A stretch of 14,965 nucleotides of DNA from positions 484,477-499,441 of the forward strand of contig NW_004457268.1 of NCBI RefSeq assembly GCF_000313135.1, written 5' to 3'. Positions 1 through 10,211 of the stretch are shown in pieces. The stretch's first letter is position 1. Each line of letters opens with the position of its first letter. The notes below the pieces were generated by a model that was given only the letters and a program-made list of their open reading frames with translations, made no database searches and was not told the origin of the DNA. The DNA comes from Acanthamoeba castellanii str. Neff. Its lineage: Eukaryota > Discosea > Longamoebia > Acanthamoebidae. The translations under genes and the position numbers were made by a program.

Positions 1-392
1 GGGGCGTACCAGCACTGAAGCGCAGCCCGACATTGTTGTTTCCGCGGATGACGGTGGAGGTTGAGGTGAATCGCACCGACCGGGTGATGGCAGGCAGGTC
101 GGAATCCAGGTGGATCAGGACGTTCGAGCGCCCATCTCCGATCATGATCGTGTGCGCGCCCGTGAGCTTGTTGGCCGAGGCGATGGCCCGCGCAAGGGAC
201 GCCGAGTCGGTGGCCTGCGCGCCCAGACATGTCGCGCTTAGTCCTCAATCCCCCCCCCAACCAACACATCATCTGTCCAGCTAGAACACGCTCAAGTAGA
301 TGAAGGAGGTGAAGAACCTGGAAGTCCATGGCGGAGGCCAGGCAAAGGAAGCCCAGGAGGGCAACCAAGATACAGGGGAAACGAATCATCAT
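1..392 (-). CDS. Secreted or surface protein, N-terminal part (probable beta-helix ectodomain), truncated by window edge
   Basis: Exons read on the minus strand are 392..318 and 214..10, with the gene continuing beyond position 1. The ATG at 392 (a second ATG follows at 389) opens a classical signal peptide: MMIRFP, then a hydrophobic core CILVALLGFLCLASA ending in a plausible AxA-like cleavage site. Intron 1 is 317..215 (phase 0). Exon 2 encodes a stretch with alternating hydrophobics and the pattern LPAITRSVRF...VIRGNNNVG. This resembles the opening rung of right-handed parallel beta-helix proteins, where LPAI/GNN turns are common. A donor GTACGC at 9..4 suggests exon 2 ends at 10 in phase 1. 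The protein is therefore likely secreted or cell-surface. The exact family cannot be named from about 90 residues. Confidence is high for the signal peptide and moderate for the beta-helix. Confidence 0.6.
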   Translation of the reverse strand, partial: MMIRFPCILVALLGFLCLASAMDFQVLHLLHLLERVLAGQMMCWLGGGLRTKRDMSGRAGHRLGVPCAGHRLGQQAHGRAHDHDRRWALERPDPPGFRPACHHPVGAIHLNLHRHPRKQQCRAALQCWYA

Positions 393-839
393 CCCTGTTC
401 TTGCTCTCTTTTTTTCTACAACAGGCTTCTTACCCCTGGTAGCTTTCTCTTCTCCTTCTCTCTCTCTCTCTGATTGTCCCTTGATTCTGAAGAAGAGGAT
501 GAGGATGATTCGCGGATTCTCTCCTTCTTCTTCCTCTCTCTTCTTCTCAGGGAGCGTGAGAGGACAACGGCGGCCAGGTCGAGACCAGACTCGGGTTGGT
601 CCTGCCTCTTCTTCCCTCCCCCCCCAACTTTGAGTACAGGGGAACCCACAAATGGAATAGCACCCCCGCCAAATGCAGCGTGCCACGCCCTGCCCGGTCG
701 ATAGCAGCGAAAATGGGAAGATCACACGCGCGCGGCCAGTGTTGGTTGACCCGCAACAACGTCCCGGTACGCCTGACCTAAAAAGAAACCAAAACTCTTC
801 TTGTTGGTTTCGGCGCTCAAAACCAACGTTGGTTCGCGC
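393..839. other. Intergenic region: ankyrin gene 3' flank and secreted-protein gene promoter
   Basis: I see no supportable gene in these 447 bases. The gap lies between the stop of the ankyrin gene (840) and the start of the signal-peptide gene (392), both on the minus strand. It holds pyrimidine-rich tracts (about 397-560, including a CT dinucleotide run at 456-472), which are purine-rich on the coding strand just upstream of the ATG at 392 and may be promoter or 5' UTR. A short inverted repeat sits right after the ankyrin stop (803-834). Confidence 0.6.
803..834. repeat. Short inverted repeat with an extra half-copy just downstream of the ankyrin stop codon
   Basis: GTTGGTTT (803-810) and AAACCAAC (820-827) are perfect 8-bp complementary arms around a 9-nt loop. 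A further GTTGGTT follows at 828-834, giving an alternate partner for the same arm. It starts about 6 nt past the ankyrin stop on the minus strand, so it would be transcribed in that gene's 3' UTR. A role in RNA stability or processing is inference only. Confidence 0.35.
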
Positions 840-3532
840 TCAGTCTTCTTGTCGTGTGGCGCTGGCGGTTTGGAGCAGGGCCGCGCACTCGGGGCTCTCG
901 GTCAGGTCAACCGCGCGCTCGTCGTGCCGGTTTGTGATAGCCGGATCGGCGCCCGAGGCGAGAAGCAGCCGCAGGAGCGAGATCCGCGCCTCGCGCGCCG
1001 CGACGTGCACCGGGGCGTTCTTGTGGTAGTCCTCCTGGCTGTTCACCTGGGCGCCTGTTGTTGTTTTGTTGGGTTAGAATACGCTTCAATTACACATCTT
1101 GACGTTGTGTGTGTGTGTTGTGGTTGTGTGTTGTGTGTGTTGTGTTGTGTGTACCGTGGGTCAACAGGTGGCGCACGATGGGTTCGTGGTCATGTTCGAC
1201 CGCCAGATGCAACGGAGTTCCGCCGGTGCTGTAGGCATCAACGAACTCCGAAGCCACGGCCTGGTTGACGTCGAACCCGAGCTCGAGACACAACACCACC
1301 CCTTTGGCGAGTTCCTATCGTTCACCGTGAGAACGACACACGACACGACACGACACGACACAAACGTACCTTCGAGTGAGCCGCTGACGACAGCCTTGTG
1401 CAGGAGCGAGTGACCAGAGTCCTGGTCGCGCGCGTCGACGATGGTCTGCTTGACGCGCGCGTCCATCCAGCCCATGCCGCGCCGCTCGACGAGCGTGAGC
1501 AGGGTGGTGAGGTCCAGCTCGGCCAGGAGCAGATCGACCACCGATGGCCCTCCTGGTCGCGCACGCTCTCGATGTCGACCCCCGGCTGCAGCGCGACCAG
1601 GTACTGCACGGCGGCGGCGTTCTGGTGTCGCAGGGCGACGTGCAAACAGGTCGAGCCCTGGCCGTTCTGTTGGTTCCATGGCAGCGATTGCACCCCGCGG
1701 GCCGCCAGAAGCTCGACCACTCGCGGCAGGCACTCGACCGCGTACTCCTCGGAGCGGGCCAGCTTGTGCAGGAGCGAGTCGCCCTGCGAGTCGGCGGTGA
1801 GCTCCAGGCCGGCGTCGATCGTGTCGGCAACATTGCTGACGCCACACAGGAGCAGCTTGAGGGCCGGGAGGGAGTGGGCGAGCAGGGCGCGGTGGAGCAC
1901 GGAGCGGCCGGCGGCGTCGCGGGCGGTGACGTCGGCCCCGTGGTCCACGAGGCATTTCAGGAATTCGTACGATGCCGACTGCTGCACGTTCGTGTGCAGC
2001 GGCGTTTCTCCGTCGTCGTTGGTCGCGTTCACATCCGCGCCGTGCTCTGCGAACGATGCGCGGTGCATGATGAGGACTTGCGCGCGTGCGTGCGTGTGCG
2101 GTGGTGCGTGGTCGGAATACCGATGAGGGCTTGCGCATGTGCGGCCTTGGAAGTGGTGTTACCGGGCGAACGAGTGCCGGCGACGTGGAGCGCAGTATTG
2201 CCCAGCTCGTCCCTCAGCGCCACACTACCCTACGGACCGCACACGACACGACACGACACGACATCGCACAACACGACGCGTCGAGCAACGACCAATGACA
2301 CACGACGCGCCGGTCAGCTCCAAGGCCGGTTCTGATGGGGGCGAGGTACACGCACGGGTGGGGCGTCCTGCAGGATGGCCTGCAGGGCGGGCAGCTGCTG
2401 GTCCTCCCTGGCCGCACACAGCAGCGCGCGGGCTATCTCGGCCCTTCTCTGTAGATCGGACTCGAGCCCATTCACGGCTCGGACCAGCAGCCGGACCGCG
2501 TCGACGTTGCCCCGGTTGATCGCCCGGCACAGCGCACTCTGCCCCTAGAGCAGACCACACATGTGAGAAGCTTGTCCTGCATGCGTGTCGTGCGTGTCGT
2601 GCGTGTCGTGTCGCCGCACGTTGTTGTTGGCCAGCACTAGACTGATGCTGGGACACGCCAACAGCATTTCGACGCATTGCGTCGATGCTCCGGGTTCGGC
2701 CGCCGCCTGATCGCACATGTATGTGGTCATCATCATCATCGTCATCATCATCATTATCACCATCACCATCATCATCATGGATTCGAGGGGGTACCTTGTG
2801 CAGAGCCGTGTCGCCCAGCCGATTCTGGGCGTTGACGTCGGCCCCTCGTTCGATTAGCTCCTTGACCGCGCTGGCGCACGACCTGTGTCCCCCAGTCAGA
2901 CAGTTATGTCGGTCGAGCCACTCGCATGCGGGCAAGTGGCGCGGCGCGAGTCAGAGTGGTGGCGCACCGCAGGGCGGCCAGCATGAGTGGCGTGTTGCCG
3001 TAGGCCGCCTCGCGGACGTTCGGATCCGCACCGGCCGCCAGCAGCATCTCTGCCAATCTCCCAGCGCACACGACACGCACGACACAACACGACACGCATG
3101 ACACGACACACGCAGGTGAGAGACGACACATGGTAGGTCAGGAGAGAAGGAGGTGTACGCATGTAGTCGGCCCGGCCGTACTTGGCAGCGGCGAGGAGGG
3201 CCTCGCCCTTGGCCGCCTGGTCGAGCGTGGGCGCGGCGGCGAGCAGGGCGGCCAGCACGGCCGTGTTGTCGGCAACGGCCGCCGTGATGGCGCCCACGAG
3301 GGCCGTCTCGCGACCGCCCGCAGTGGTCACGGGCTGGTCCGGACCGGCCCCCGCTGCCATGAGCTCCTTCACTCGCGCCACCTCTCCCTCCTGGCACACA
3401 ACATTAAACAGTGGAATCACAATTTGAACAGATTACAAAATAAATGATTTGGTTAAAAAAGAATGAGATGGTGTGCACCTTTGCTGCAGCGTAGAGCTGC
3501 GCAGCGAGTGAAGAGTCCTTGCTGTCGTCCAT
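840..3532 (-). CDS. Ankyrin-repeat protein, ten exons, with apparent one-base frameshift
   Basis: Reconstructed exons (minus): 3532..3479, 3390..3159, 3049..2968, 2882..2795, 2706..2620, 2544..2356, 2229..2163, 2076..1370, 1301..1155, 1054..840. Splice phases agree at every junction. The product is about 622 aa of tandem ankyrin repeats and little else. Diagnostic pieces include LLAAGADPNV, NTPLMLAA, ELIERGADVNAQ, GDTALHKA, HGADVNATNDDGETPLH, LVDHGADVTARDAAGRSVLH, GGTPLHLAVEHDHEPIV and LLASGADPAI. It starts MDDSKDSSLAAQLYAAAK and ends ATRQED. No signal peptide, kinase or SOCS-type domain is visible, so it is probably a cytosolic or nuclear binding scaffold of unknown partner. In the large exon the frame must shift by one base at about 1548-1552 (after VRDQEG) to continue as SVVDLLLAELDL. 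A missing base in the sequence, or a real lesion, would explain this. Exon boundaries are inferred; the junctions at 1302 and 2077 are the least certain. Confidence 0.8.
1333..1362. repeat. (CGACA)n pentanucleotide array in an intron
   Basis: Five or so near-perfect CGACA units occupy nearly half of the 68-nt ankyrin intron 1369..1302. The same family recurs at 2241-2262, 2582-2613, 3067-3117, 4669-4702, 6314-6337, 7372-7402, 8095-8132, 12124-12172, 12507-12552 and 12811-12850, each inside a reconstructed intron and on either strand relative to the gene. Confidence 0.8.
2728..2778. repeat. (ATC)n trinucleotide repeat in an ankyrin-gene intron
   Basis: An imperfect CAT/ATC microsatellite fills most of the 88-nt intron 2794..2707. 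Read through, it would encode a run of Asp in one frame and Met in another, but the flanking GTACCC donor and CAG acceptor join two ankyrin segments in phase 0, so it is intronic. Confidence 0.7.
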
Positions 3533-3852
3533 TGTGCAACGCGAAAGTTGGGGCAAAAGAAACCACCCACAAAATGCAGTTTTAAACTGTAATTGCCACG
3601 TCAGCACTGGCCAACGCGCACGCTGAAGATCTGGAACAGCGGCAACCAAGAGCACCACGCACATGAAGAGGATGAACATGTTGCTGTCTGTGGTCCGGCC
3701 CCTTTGTTGTTGGAAGTTAAACACATCAAGACCATGCGCGTCGCGTTTGATGTCTGTACACACCACAACGCGCCTGGCTCGTGGTCGAGAAGGCCGGCAC
3801 AAGAGTTTAGTCTTCGCGCCAACATCGACCATTGGACGATTCGGGTGCTTGA
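3533..3852. other. Intergenic region between acetyltransferase 3' end and ankyrin gene start
   Basis: These 320 bases hold no convincing exon. They must contain the 3' UTR of the upstream acetyltransferase gene and the promoter and 5' UTR of the ankyrin gene, both on the minus strand. I see no AATAAA on the minus strand here and no clear TATA box. Open frames in the interval show no family resemblance. Confidence 0.55.
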
Positions 3853-5947
3853 TCAGTCCACAGGCCGCTTCTTGGCAGGCGGCAGGTGGAACAGCTCGTC
3901 GACGTACTTGTCCAGCTGGTCCGCGCACTTGTAGTACACCGTCTCCGGCGCGTTGTAAGTCCTGCGCAATAATAAGAAACGGAAATGTGAGACAATCATT
4001 GTTGATGGTTATATATTATATTTCTTATTATTATTTTCCGAAATACAATAAAAAAATTGCGGACGTACCGGCAGTTGGCGAACATGCGCCGAAGGTCGGC
4101 GATGAAGATGTCCTGGGTGATGTAGTACTGTCCCGCGGCCAGCCGCTTCTCCATCGTCTCCAGGTCTGTCGTTTGCGGTGTGAGTGCGTGTCGTGTCTGT
4201 GTGTCGTGTGTCGTTTGTTGTGTGTTGCGGTGGCGGTACCGATGGGGTCCTTGATGATTTCGTGGTAGTGCGGGGCCTCCTTACGGGAGACGGGCTTGAG
4301 GAAGGGCCACGCGGAGGCATGGGCCTGGATGGACTTGAGCTGCTGCTTGAGTACCTCGTGCAGGTACTCGATGTTCTCCTCCTCCTGCTGCGGGGTCGCG
4401 GTCGCCCGCCACGTCGACTCCTCTGCTCCCACAACACCCACCGACCGGCGCCTCGCTGGTTAAACACGGAAGGGAAGGAAACGAAGAAAAAAAGGGAAAA
4501 AAAGAGAAAAAGAGTTGGTGGCGAAGACGAGCGTACTCATGCCGGGGATGTCCTGGATCTTGATCCGCTTGAGCTTCCTCTGGAAGTTGAGCCCCGGTCG
4601 CACCACCTCGTACAGGCTGCTGATGCTCTTGATCGCACTCTGCACCACCTGGAAAGAGCGCAATGTGTGCGTGTCGTGCGCGTGTGTGTCGTGTGGTGTG
4701 TCGCAAGTGCGTTAGTCGTGTGCGGAAAAGTCAGCAGCTGGATGGGTGGTGCGGCTTCGCCAAACAAAGGGTGTAGCGTACCTCGCGTTGCCTCTTGATG
4801 ATGACGGGGAGGTCGAGGTAGCGGATGAGGGGCGAGATGACGCACTCCATGGGCGTGCCGGCGTCGTAGTCCTTGATCACCCCCACCCATCGCTTCTTGT
4901 CCAGCGTGATCTCCTCCGTGAAGCCCTGTTAACCCCACACACCACCACCACGCCACCATCAACGTTGTCGTCACTGCTGTACAGCGCAAGAAGAAGAAAG
5001 AAGAAGAGTGTTCGTACGAGCTTCTTGAAGAAGCCGATGGCGTAGTTGTCGGCGTAGGTGAGGAAGTAGTACAGCTGCTGCGTCTTCGCAAACTCCTTCA
5101 GGTGGTTCAGCACATGCCTGCCAATGCCCTGCCAATGTGCGCGCGCCGCGTGAGCTAGACAACGAAAATGAAATAGAAATAGAAAAAGAAAAGCGTGTGG
5201 TGGTGGGTGCGCACTCGAATTTGGAAGTCGACGGAGACGGCGAGGAAGGCGATCTCGAGGAACCCGTTCTCGGGGAAGGGGCGGAAGCAGATCCCGCCGA
5301 TCACCTTCCCGTCGCGCAGACACACCAGCGAACGGTGGTTCCTATGAAGGAGGAGGAGGAAGAAGAAGGATGTAAATTCCTTGCATAGCATATGCCAGCA
5401 GGAAGGTTTGGGGGGGGGGTGCAGTAGGTAGTACTTGTCAAAGACGAGGCGGGAGATGTATTCGCGGGGCATCTTGGGGAGCTGGCGCGAGAAGATGTTC
5501 TTGAGGTCGACCAGGTAGAACATGTGCTGCCGGATGTTGTCGTTGGCCACCACCCGGAACTCGAACGTCGCCGTCTGCGGCTTCGGCTCCTCCTTCCTGT
5601 CCTCCTCCTCCTTGATCGCTGTCGTTGCTGCTGACGTGGCACACACGGCACACACGAGAGATTGGGGAGGGTGAGAGCCCGTACCCAAGGCAAATGAATT
5701 TGGAATTCGTTTGAGATTCTGTTATTCCTGTTTTCGTTTCGTTTCGTTTCGGGGAGGGGAGGGGGGATTGTACCGGTCTTGGCCTTGCCCTTGCCACCGC
5801 GGCCGCGCCCTTCGCCGTCCTTCTCGTCCTCCTTCTTCTCCGGCCCGAGCGAGATGCGCGATCGGCCCCAGTACAACAGCCCCGGCTCTTTCTGTGGTTG
5901 GTGGTTGATGTCGTGTCACGGTGTCACCGATTAGCCACCAAGAAAGT

Positions 5948-5978
<31 letters not shown>

Positions 5979-8764
5979 TGTGTGTGGTGTGTGTGGTGTG
6001 TGGTGAGCGTGGTGTGTGTGTGTGTGTGTGTGTCGTGTGTGTGTGTAGCGTGCTGCGTGTGTTCTATTCGTACTTCGTTGGGCACATTCGAGATGATCCA
6101 CGCGCCTGGCGTTGTGTCGCCGTCATCCGGGGGCACTGCAATGCGGTGTGCGGACAAATTTTTTTGGTGAGTACTCGACAGAGGGGGACATTCGTACGGA
6201 TGGTGGGCAAGCTACGACTACCGACAGGTTCGATCTTAATCTTCTTCTTGAGGCCGACAGAGGGCTCTTCCTTGTGCTTCCGCTTCTTTTTCACCTGACC
6301 ACTTGCCTCTGCTACACGACACGACACGACACACAACAAGCGTGAGTTTGTCCAGTCATCAGTCACCAAGAGCTCCGTGGTGGGTGGTGGTGGTTACCAC
6401 TGGGCTGTGATGGGGACTGAAGCTGCGATCCCGCAAATCCGACGGGCGACTGCGGCATCATACCCGTGGGCGACTGCTGTCCCATCTGTGCCGCGGCGCG
6501 CGGCCACTTTCAGTACAGTACCGACTCCACACTCTCGGCACGCACTCGGTACACAACGCTGCGGAGCCGCTAGGGAGGCGTACCATGGGGTGCTGCTGCA
6601 TGCCGCCGGGCATCTGGCCCATCAGCCCCTGCTGTTGCTGCTGGCGGTACCGGTTACGGTACTGCTCGAATCGCTGCAGGAGGCCCTCGTCGAGAATGCT
6701 CGACACGTCCTTGTGCAGCTCCTGATTCGGGGCGAGAAGAGGGCGAAACCGTTTGAATCGACCATGACGACGGTGAATAACGACGAAGAACGAAGAAGAC
6801 CGCAAAGAAAGACGAGGGGCTAACCTTCTCCAGGTTGCGCACGAAAGAAGGCAGAAGAGATTGAATCTCCTTGTGGCCCATGCTGCTCTGTACAAACGAG
6901 TTTTTGACTTGCTGCAGACGCGCAAGATAATATTATAAAAAAAAACCATTACGTGGCTGTCGTGTGCGTGTAAGAAGGCGGGAGAGCGAACCGCGAACAC
7001 AGCGCGCAGCATGTGGAACCCAAAGACCTCCGACGTCTTGTACTTGCCGATCTTGGTCGGATCGCAGTAGGCCAGCCACCTGTCAACACCAAAGGTTGAA
7101 TCAGCACGAAACTCTCTCTCTCTCTCTGGCACGCACGCACGCACGCACGAAGATGGTAGAGGGTTGGTTATCAAGACCTTTGGTAGGCGAGCATGGGGTC
7201 GTATTGCGGGTCGTGCGGAGGATCGTCGTCTTGAGGCGGTCGCAGCTGGTGGTTGTCGATGGCGTTGATGAGCAGCAGGGATATGCGCTCGATGTTCTGC
7301 TTCTGCACCTCGCTGATCTTCGGGATCAGCTTGTACGCGTTCACGTAGTTGCGCATAATCTGCCGACACACGACACACGACACAACGAACAACACGACAC
7401 ACAGCGGTCAGTTGCTTGTATGCGTGCTTGAATCAACCATTGATAAATGACTACGCACCTGTGAAATGACGGGCTTCTCAAAGGGCGGTCCACCAGAGTC
7501 CTGGCCAGGGAAGTAGCCCCCAGGCGGCGATGTAGGCGTTTGGTTGTAATGCTGCCGACGACGACAAGTCAGTCAGTCGGTCGGTCAGTTACCCCCATGG
7601 GCAGATGGCAAGAGAGACCCAAAGAGGAGGGGAGAGAGAGAGAGAGAGAGGGCGTAGTACCGCAGCTGTGGGGTTCGGACCCATACCCTGCATGCCGCTG
7701 CCGTCTTGGGGCATCCCCATGGCGCCGGGAGGCATGCCGCCGCCCATGTGGGGCGGGCGACCGCCCATGCCGCCCATCTGCATTCCTCCGCCCATTCCTC
7801 CGCCCATCTGCATTCCTCCGCCCATGCCGCCGCCCATCGGCATTCCACCGCTCATCACTGAGAATGGTTGGGGATGCGCAGCCAGCACACGCCGTCATCG
7901 ATCAGTAGGCGGTGCGAGCTTGAAACGAGGGAGAGAAGATCTGTATGTCGGCAAAGATGGTATGTACCGGGCGGCATTCCTCCCTGCTGGGCCATCTGCA
8001 TGCCCATCGCGTTTGGGTTGAGCGCTGGCTGCCCCTGGGGCTGCGGGGGCGGTGGCACTCGGTTGAGTTGCCTGCCGAGTGTTTGGGCGCACGCACGACA
8101 CGCACACGCACGACGCGACACGGCACACACAGGGAGAAAAGCGAAGAAGAAGAAGAAGAAGAATCGAGAATGTGTCAGCCAACTGTGTTGGATTGTACGA
8201 GGCCGATGGGACGACGCACTCTGTAAGGAGCCCGATCTCGCGGGAGAGGTCACGATCGCGGACCTGCATCATGTTGTTGATCTTGAGCGCGAGGATAACG
8301 CGCCGCTTGAGCTCGGGCATGACGAGCGAGAGCAGGTTGCCGTGATCCGTGATCTCATGGCCGCAGTCGCGGCAGCTGGTCTTGCGTTCCAGCTGGGGCA
8401 CCGGCTGGTTGTTGGCCATGGCCTCCTTGATCTTGGCTTCGGCGAGCAGGTTCGGGTTCTTCCATCCCGTGCACATACACTGCACACACAAAGGGGTTAA
8501 GATTATGTTATTAATCATAAAAAAGAAAAAGAAAAAGAAACACAAACGGGGAGAGGGGGCGGATGGTAGATTGCTCGTTGGAAGGTGCCCATTAGCTCTC
8601 AGCTCTCGTACCTCAGGCATAAAGCACGGACAGTGGGGCGCAATCACTAGGTAACTCTTGGTTATCGCATGCTGCTGTTGCTGGCGTTGGAGCGCAGCTT
8701 GCTGCCCAGCGGACCACCCGTTCGGCGGTTGTCCCTGCCCCCCTTGGCCTCCACCCTGCATCAT
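3853..8764 (-). CDS. GCN5: GCN5/PCAF-type histone acetyltransferase (KAT2 family), 21 exons
   Basis: Exons (minus): 8764..8612, 8479..8220, 8071..7968, 7857..7661, 7551..7459, 7359..7178, 7079..6992, 6911..6825, 6721..6584, 6485..6398, 6308..6222, 6135..6074, 5891..5774, 5627..5435, 5341..5215, 5128..5018, 4925..4782, 4648..4537, 4422..4240, 4165..4069, 3961..3853. All phases agree; total 2733 nt, 910 aa. Residues 40-390 match the PCAF N-terminal homology region: a Cys/His module (C45, C47, C52, C54, GWKNPN, C87-x2-C90-x-H92-x4-H97), then helical segments ending [11 protein letters not shown]. Residues about 555-745 are the GNAT domain: [10 protein letters not shown], catalytic Glu in [10 protein letters not shown] (E646), acetyl-CoA loop QIRGIG (657-662), then [18 protein letters not shown]. 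Residues about 795-905 are the bromodomain: [21 protein letters not shown], and acetyl-lysine-binding Asn in RTYN (N878). The family acetylates histone H3 in SAGA/ATAC-type nuclear coactivators. A basic linker ([17 protein letters not shown]) at about 470-490 could be a nuclear localisation signal. Confidence 0.93.
5948..6046. repeat. (GT)n microsatellite in acetyltransferase intron 12
   Basis: About 100 bases of nearly pure GT/TG on the plus strand (CA on the sense strand) expand the intron 6073..5892 to 182 nt, the longest in the window. Flanking exons join in phase 0 (..NVPNE / KEPGLLYWG..). Confidence 0.85.
7738..7850 (-). repeat. Gly/Met-rich tandem repeat inside the acetyltransferase coding sequence
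   Basis: Exon 4 of the acetyltransferase contains near-identical tandem DNA units encoding [13 protein letters not shown] repeats, followed by [13 protein letters not shown]. It forms a low-complexity insert of roughly 65 residues (about 173-238) between the Cys/His module and the helical part of the PCAF N-terminal region. The insert is in frame and probably a flexible linker. Length variation between strains is likely because the DNA itself is repetitive. Confidence 0.8.
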
Positions 8765-8921
8765 CTCGCGTTAAAAATTTCACTCGAAATCGAGAGATGC
8801 TTGATCGCCCGCCCCCTCGCGTGCGCAGAGAATAAAAATCTGTCTTTGGGCAAGATAAAATCCAGGAAAATTATTTTCTCTTTCTTTTCTGTACAGTTTC
8901 GACCGATGGTATGCATGGTAT
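8765..8921. promoter_or_regulatory. 157-bp gap: SANT gene 3' end and acetyltransferase promoter
   Basis: This short tandem intergenic gap must serve as terminator of the SANT gene and promoter of the acetyltransferase gene (both minus). It is AT-rich at 8831-8888 and contains a small CTCGA/TCGAG inverted repeat near 8779-8790. There is no minus-strand AATAAA and no convincing TATA box. The promoter role is inferred from position only. Confidence 0.45.
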
Positions 8922-10172
8922 TCAGCCGAAGGCAGGACCAGTGCCGAACGAGATGATGCCAGGCGACGACGGTGGGGAGATGATGATGGGCGCCGTCGAG
9001 TTGACCCCCAGGCCCTGGATGGCCGAGGGCGGAGACGAAGACGAGGAGAGGGCCGACGACGCCGATGAAGAGGGAGACGACGACGAAGGGAACAGCGACG
9101 GAGGCGACCCGGTCACGCCCGACGTCATGTAGGTGAGTGGAGGCATGGCAGTGAGAACGGAGAATAGAGATGCTGGCTGTGGCGGTGGCGGCGGCTGGTG
9201 AGGAATGTGCGATGATGTTGACGAGGCCGGCGATGTCAGGAAAGACGTGTTGAGCTTGACCGGCAGTGGAGGCATGTTTGCGCACACCGGCTGCATCGAT
9301 TGCCTGGACACCCGCGCCACCATCAGCCATGATGAACACAGTAATACACAAACACACGGCACGCATAGCGGCGAGTACCATTTGAGTATTCGGGAGATGT
9401 TGGCGGCAAACTTGCGCATGAGGCTGTAGTTGATCTTGATGCTGCCGTTGACGAGGTTCTCGCGGATGATGGTGATGATCTGCACGTTCTCCTCCAGCAG
9501 CTGGTTGGCCATGATGTCGTTCATGTTCACCACGCTCACGGCATCGCCACCGAACCCGAACGGGTTCACCAACGCCTCGGCACCGCCGCCGCCGGTCGCG
9601 GCGCTGTTGGGCATCATCGAGGGCAGGGCCGAGTGGGCCGCGGACGACGACGAAGAGGGCGAGGCCAGGGACGAGGGTTCGGTGAGCGGAGATGAGGAGG
9701 GCAGCGTGTCGTCCGCCGCCGACGACAGGTAGAGGCCCAGCATGGATGACGTCAGCGAGAGCGAGCCCGACAGCACCGCGTCCATCGTCTCATCTGCCAC
9801 CGCGACCGTGTTACTGTTCCCGCTCTTCGGCGCAGCTTCTCCCTCTGGCGAATCCTGCAGGGAGGGGGAGAGAGCGGCGTTGTTGTGGGAAACAGAAGGA
9901 AACAGAGAGGATTCAAAGAAAAAGCGTGAACCGCACCGGCCGCTGCTTCTTTCTGGCCTCGACGGTGGGCGATGGCTGCACGAATTCCCGCTTCAGACCT
10001 GCTTGCTGTGCCGCCTGCTGTTCCTCGGCCGCCGCGGCCGCGGGCGACTGCCAGAAGACGCGGGCGTGCAGCTTGACGTCGTAGGCCGACCGGCCCGCCA
10101 CCAGCTGGCTCAGTTTGATCCAGTCCCCGTCTGTGTTTTTGTTTGTTTCATCAAGGAACGTTTGTGTGTGTG

Positions 10173-10211
<39 letters not shown>

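Noticed and set aside
1333..1362. CRISPR-like or telomeric array
   Set aside because: The units are 5-nt microsatellite repeats inside spliceosomal introns, without spacers and in internal gene positions.
1544..2335. Long plus-strand open frame (over 260 codons) opposite the ankyrin gene
   Set aside because: It is antisense to exons with clear ankyrin repeats; GC-rich codons leave few stops on the opposite strand. Its translation shows no domain.
2727..2794. Asp-rich or Met-rich coding tract
   Set aside because: It is the read-through of an intronic ATC repeat; donor and acceptor around it join ankyrin repeats exactly.
5924..6157. Cys/Val-rich and His/Thr-rich open frames
   Set aside because: They are translations of a GT/CA microsatellite within an acetyltransferase intron.
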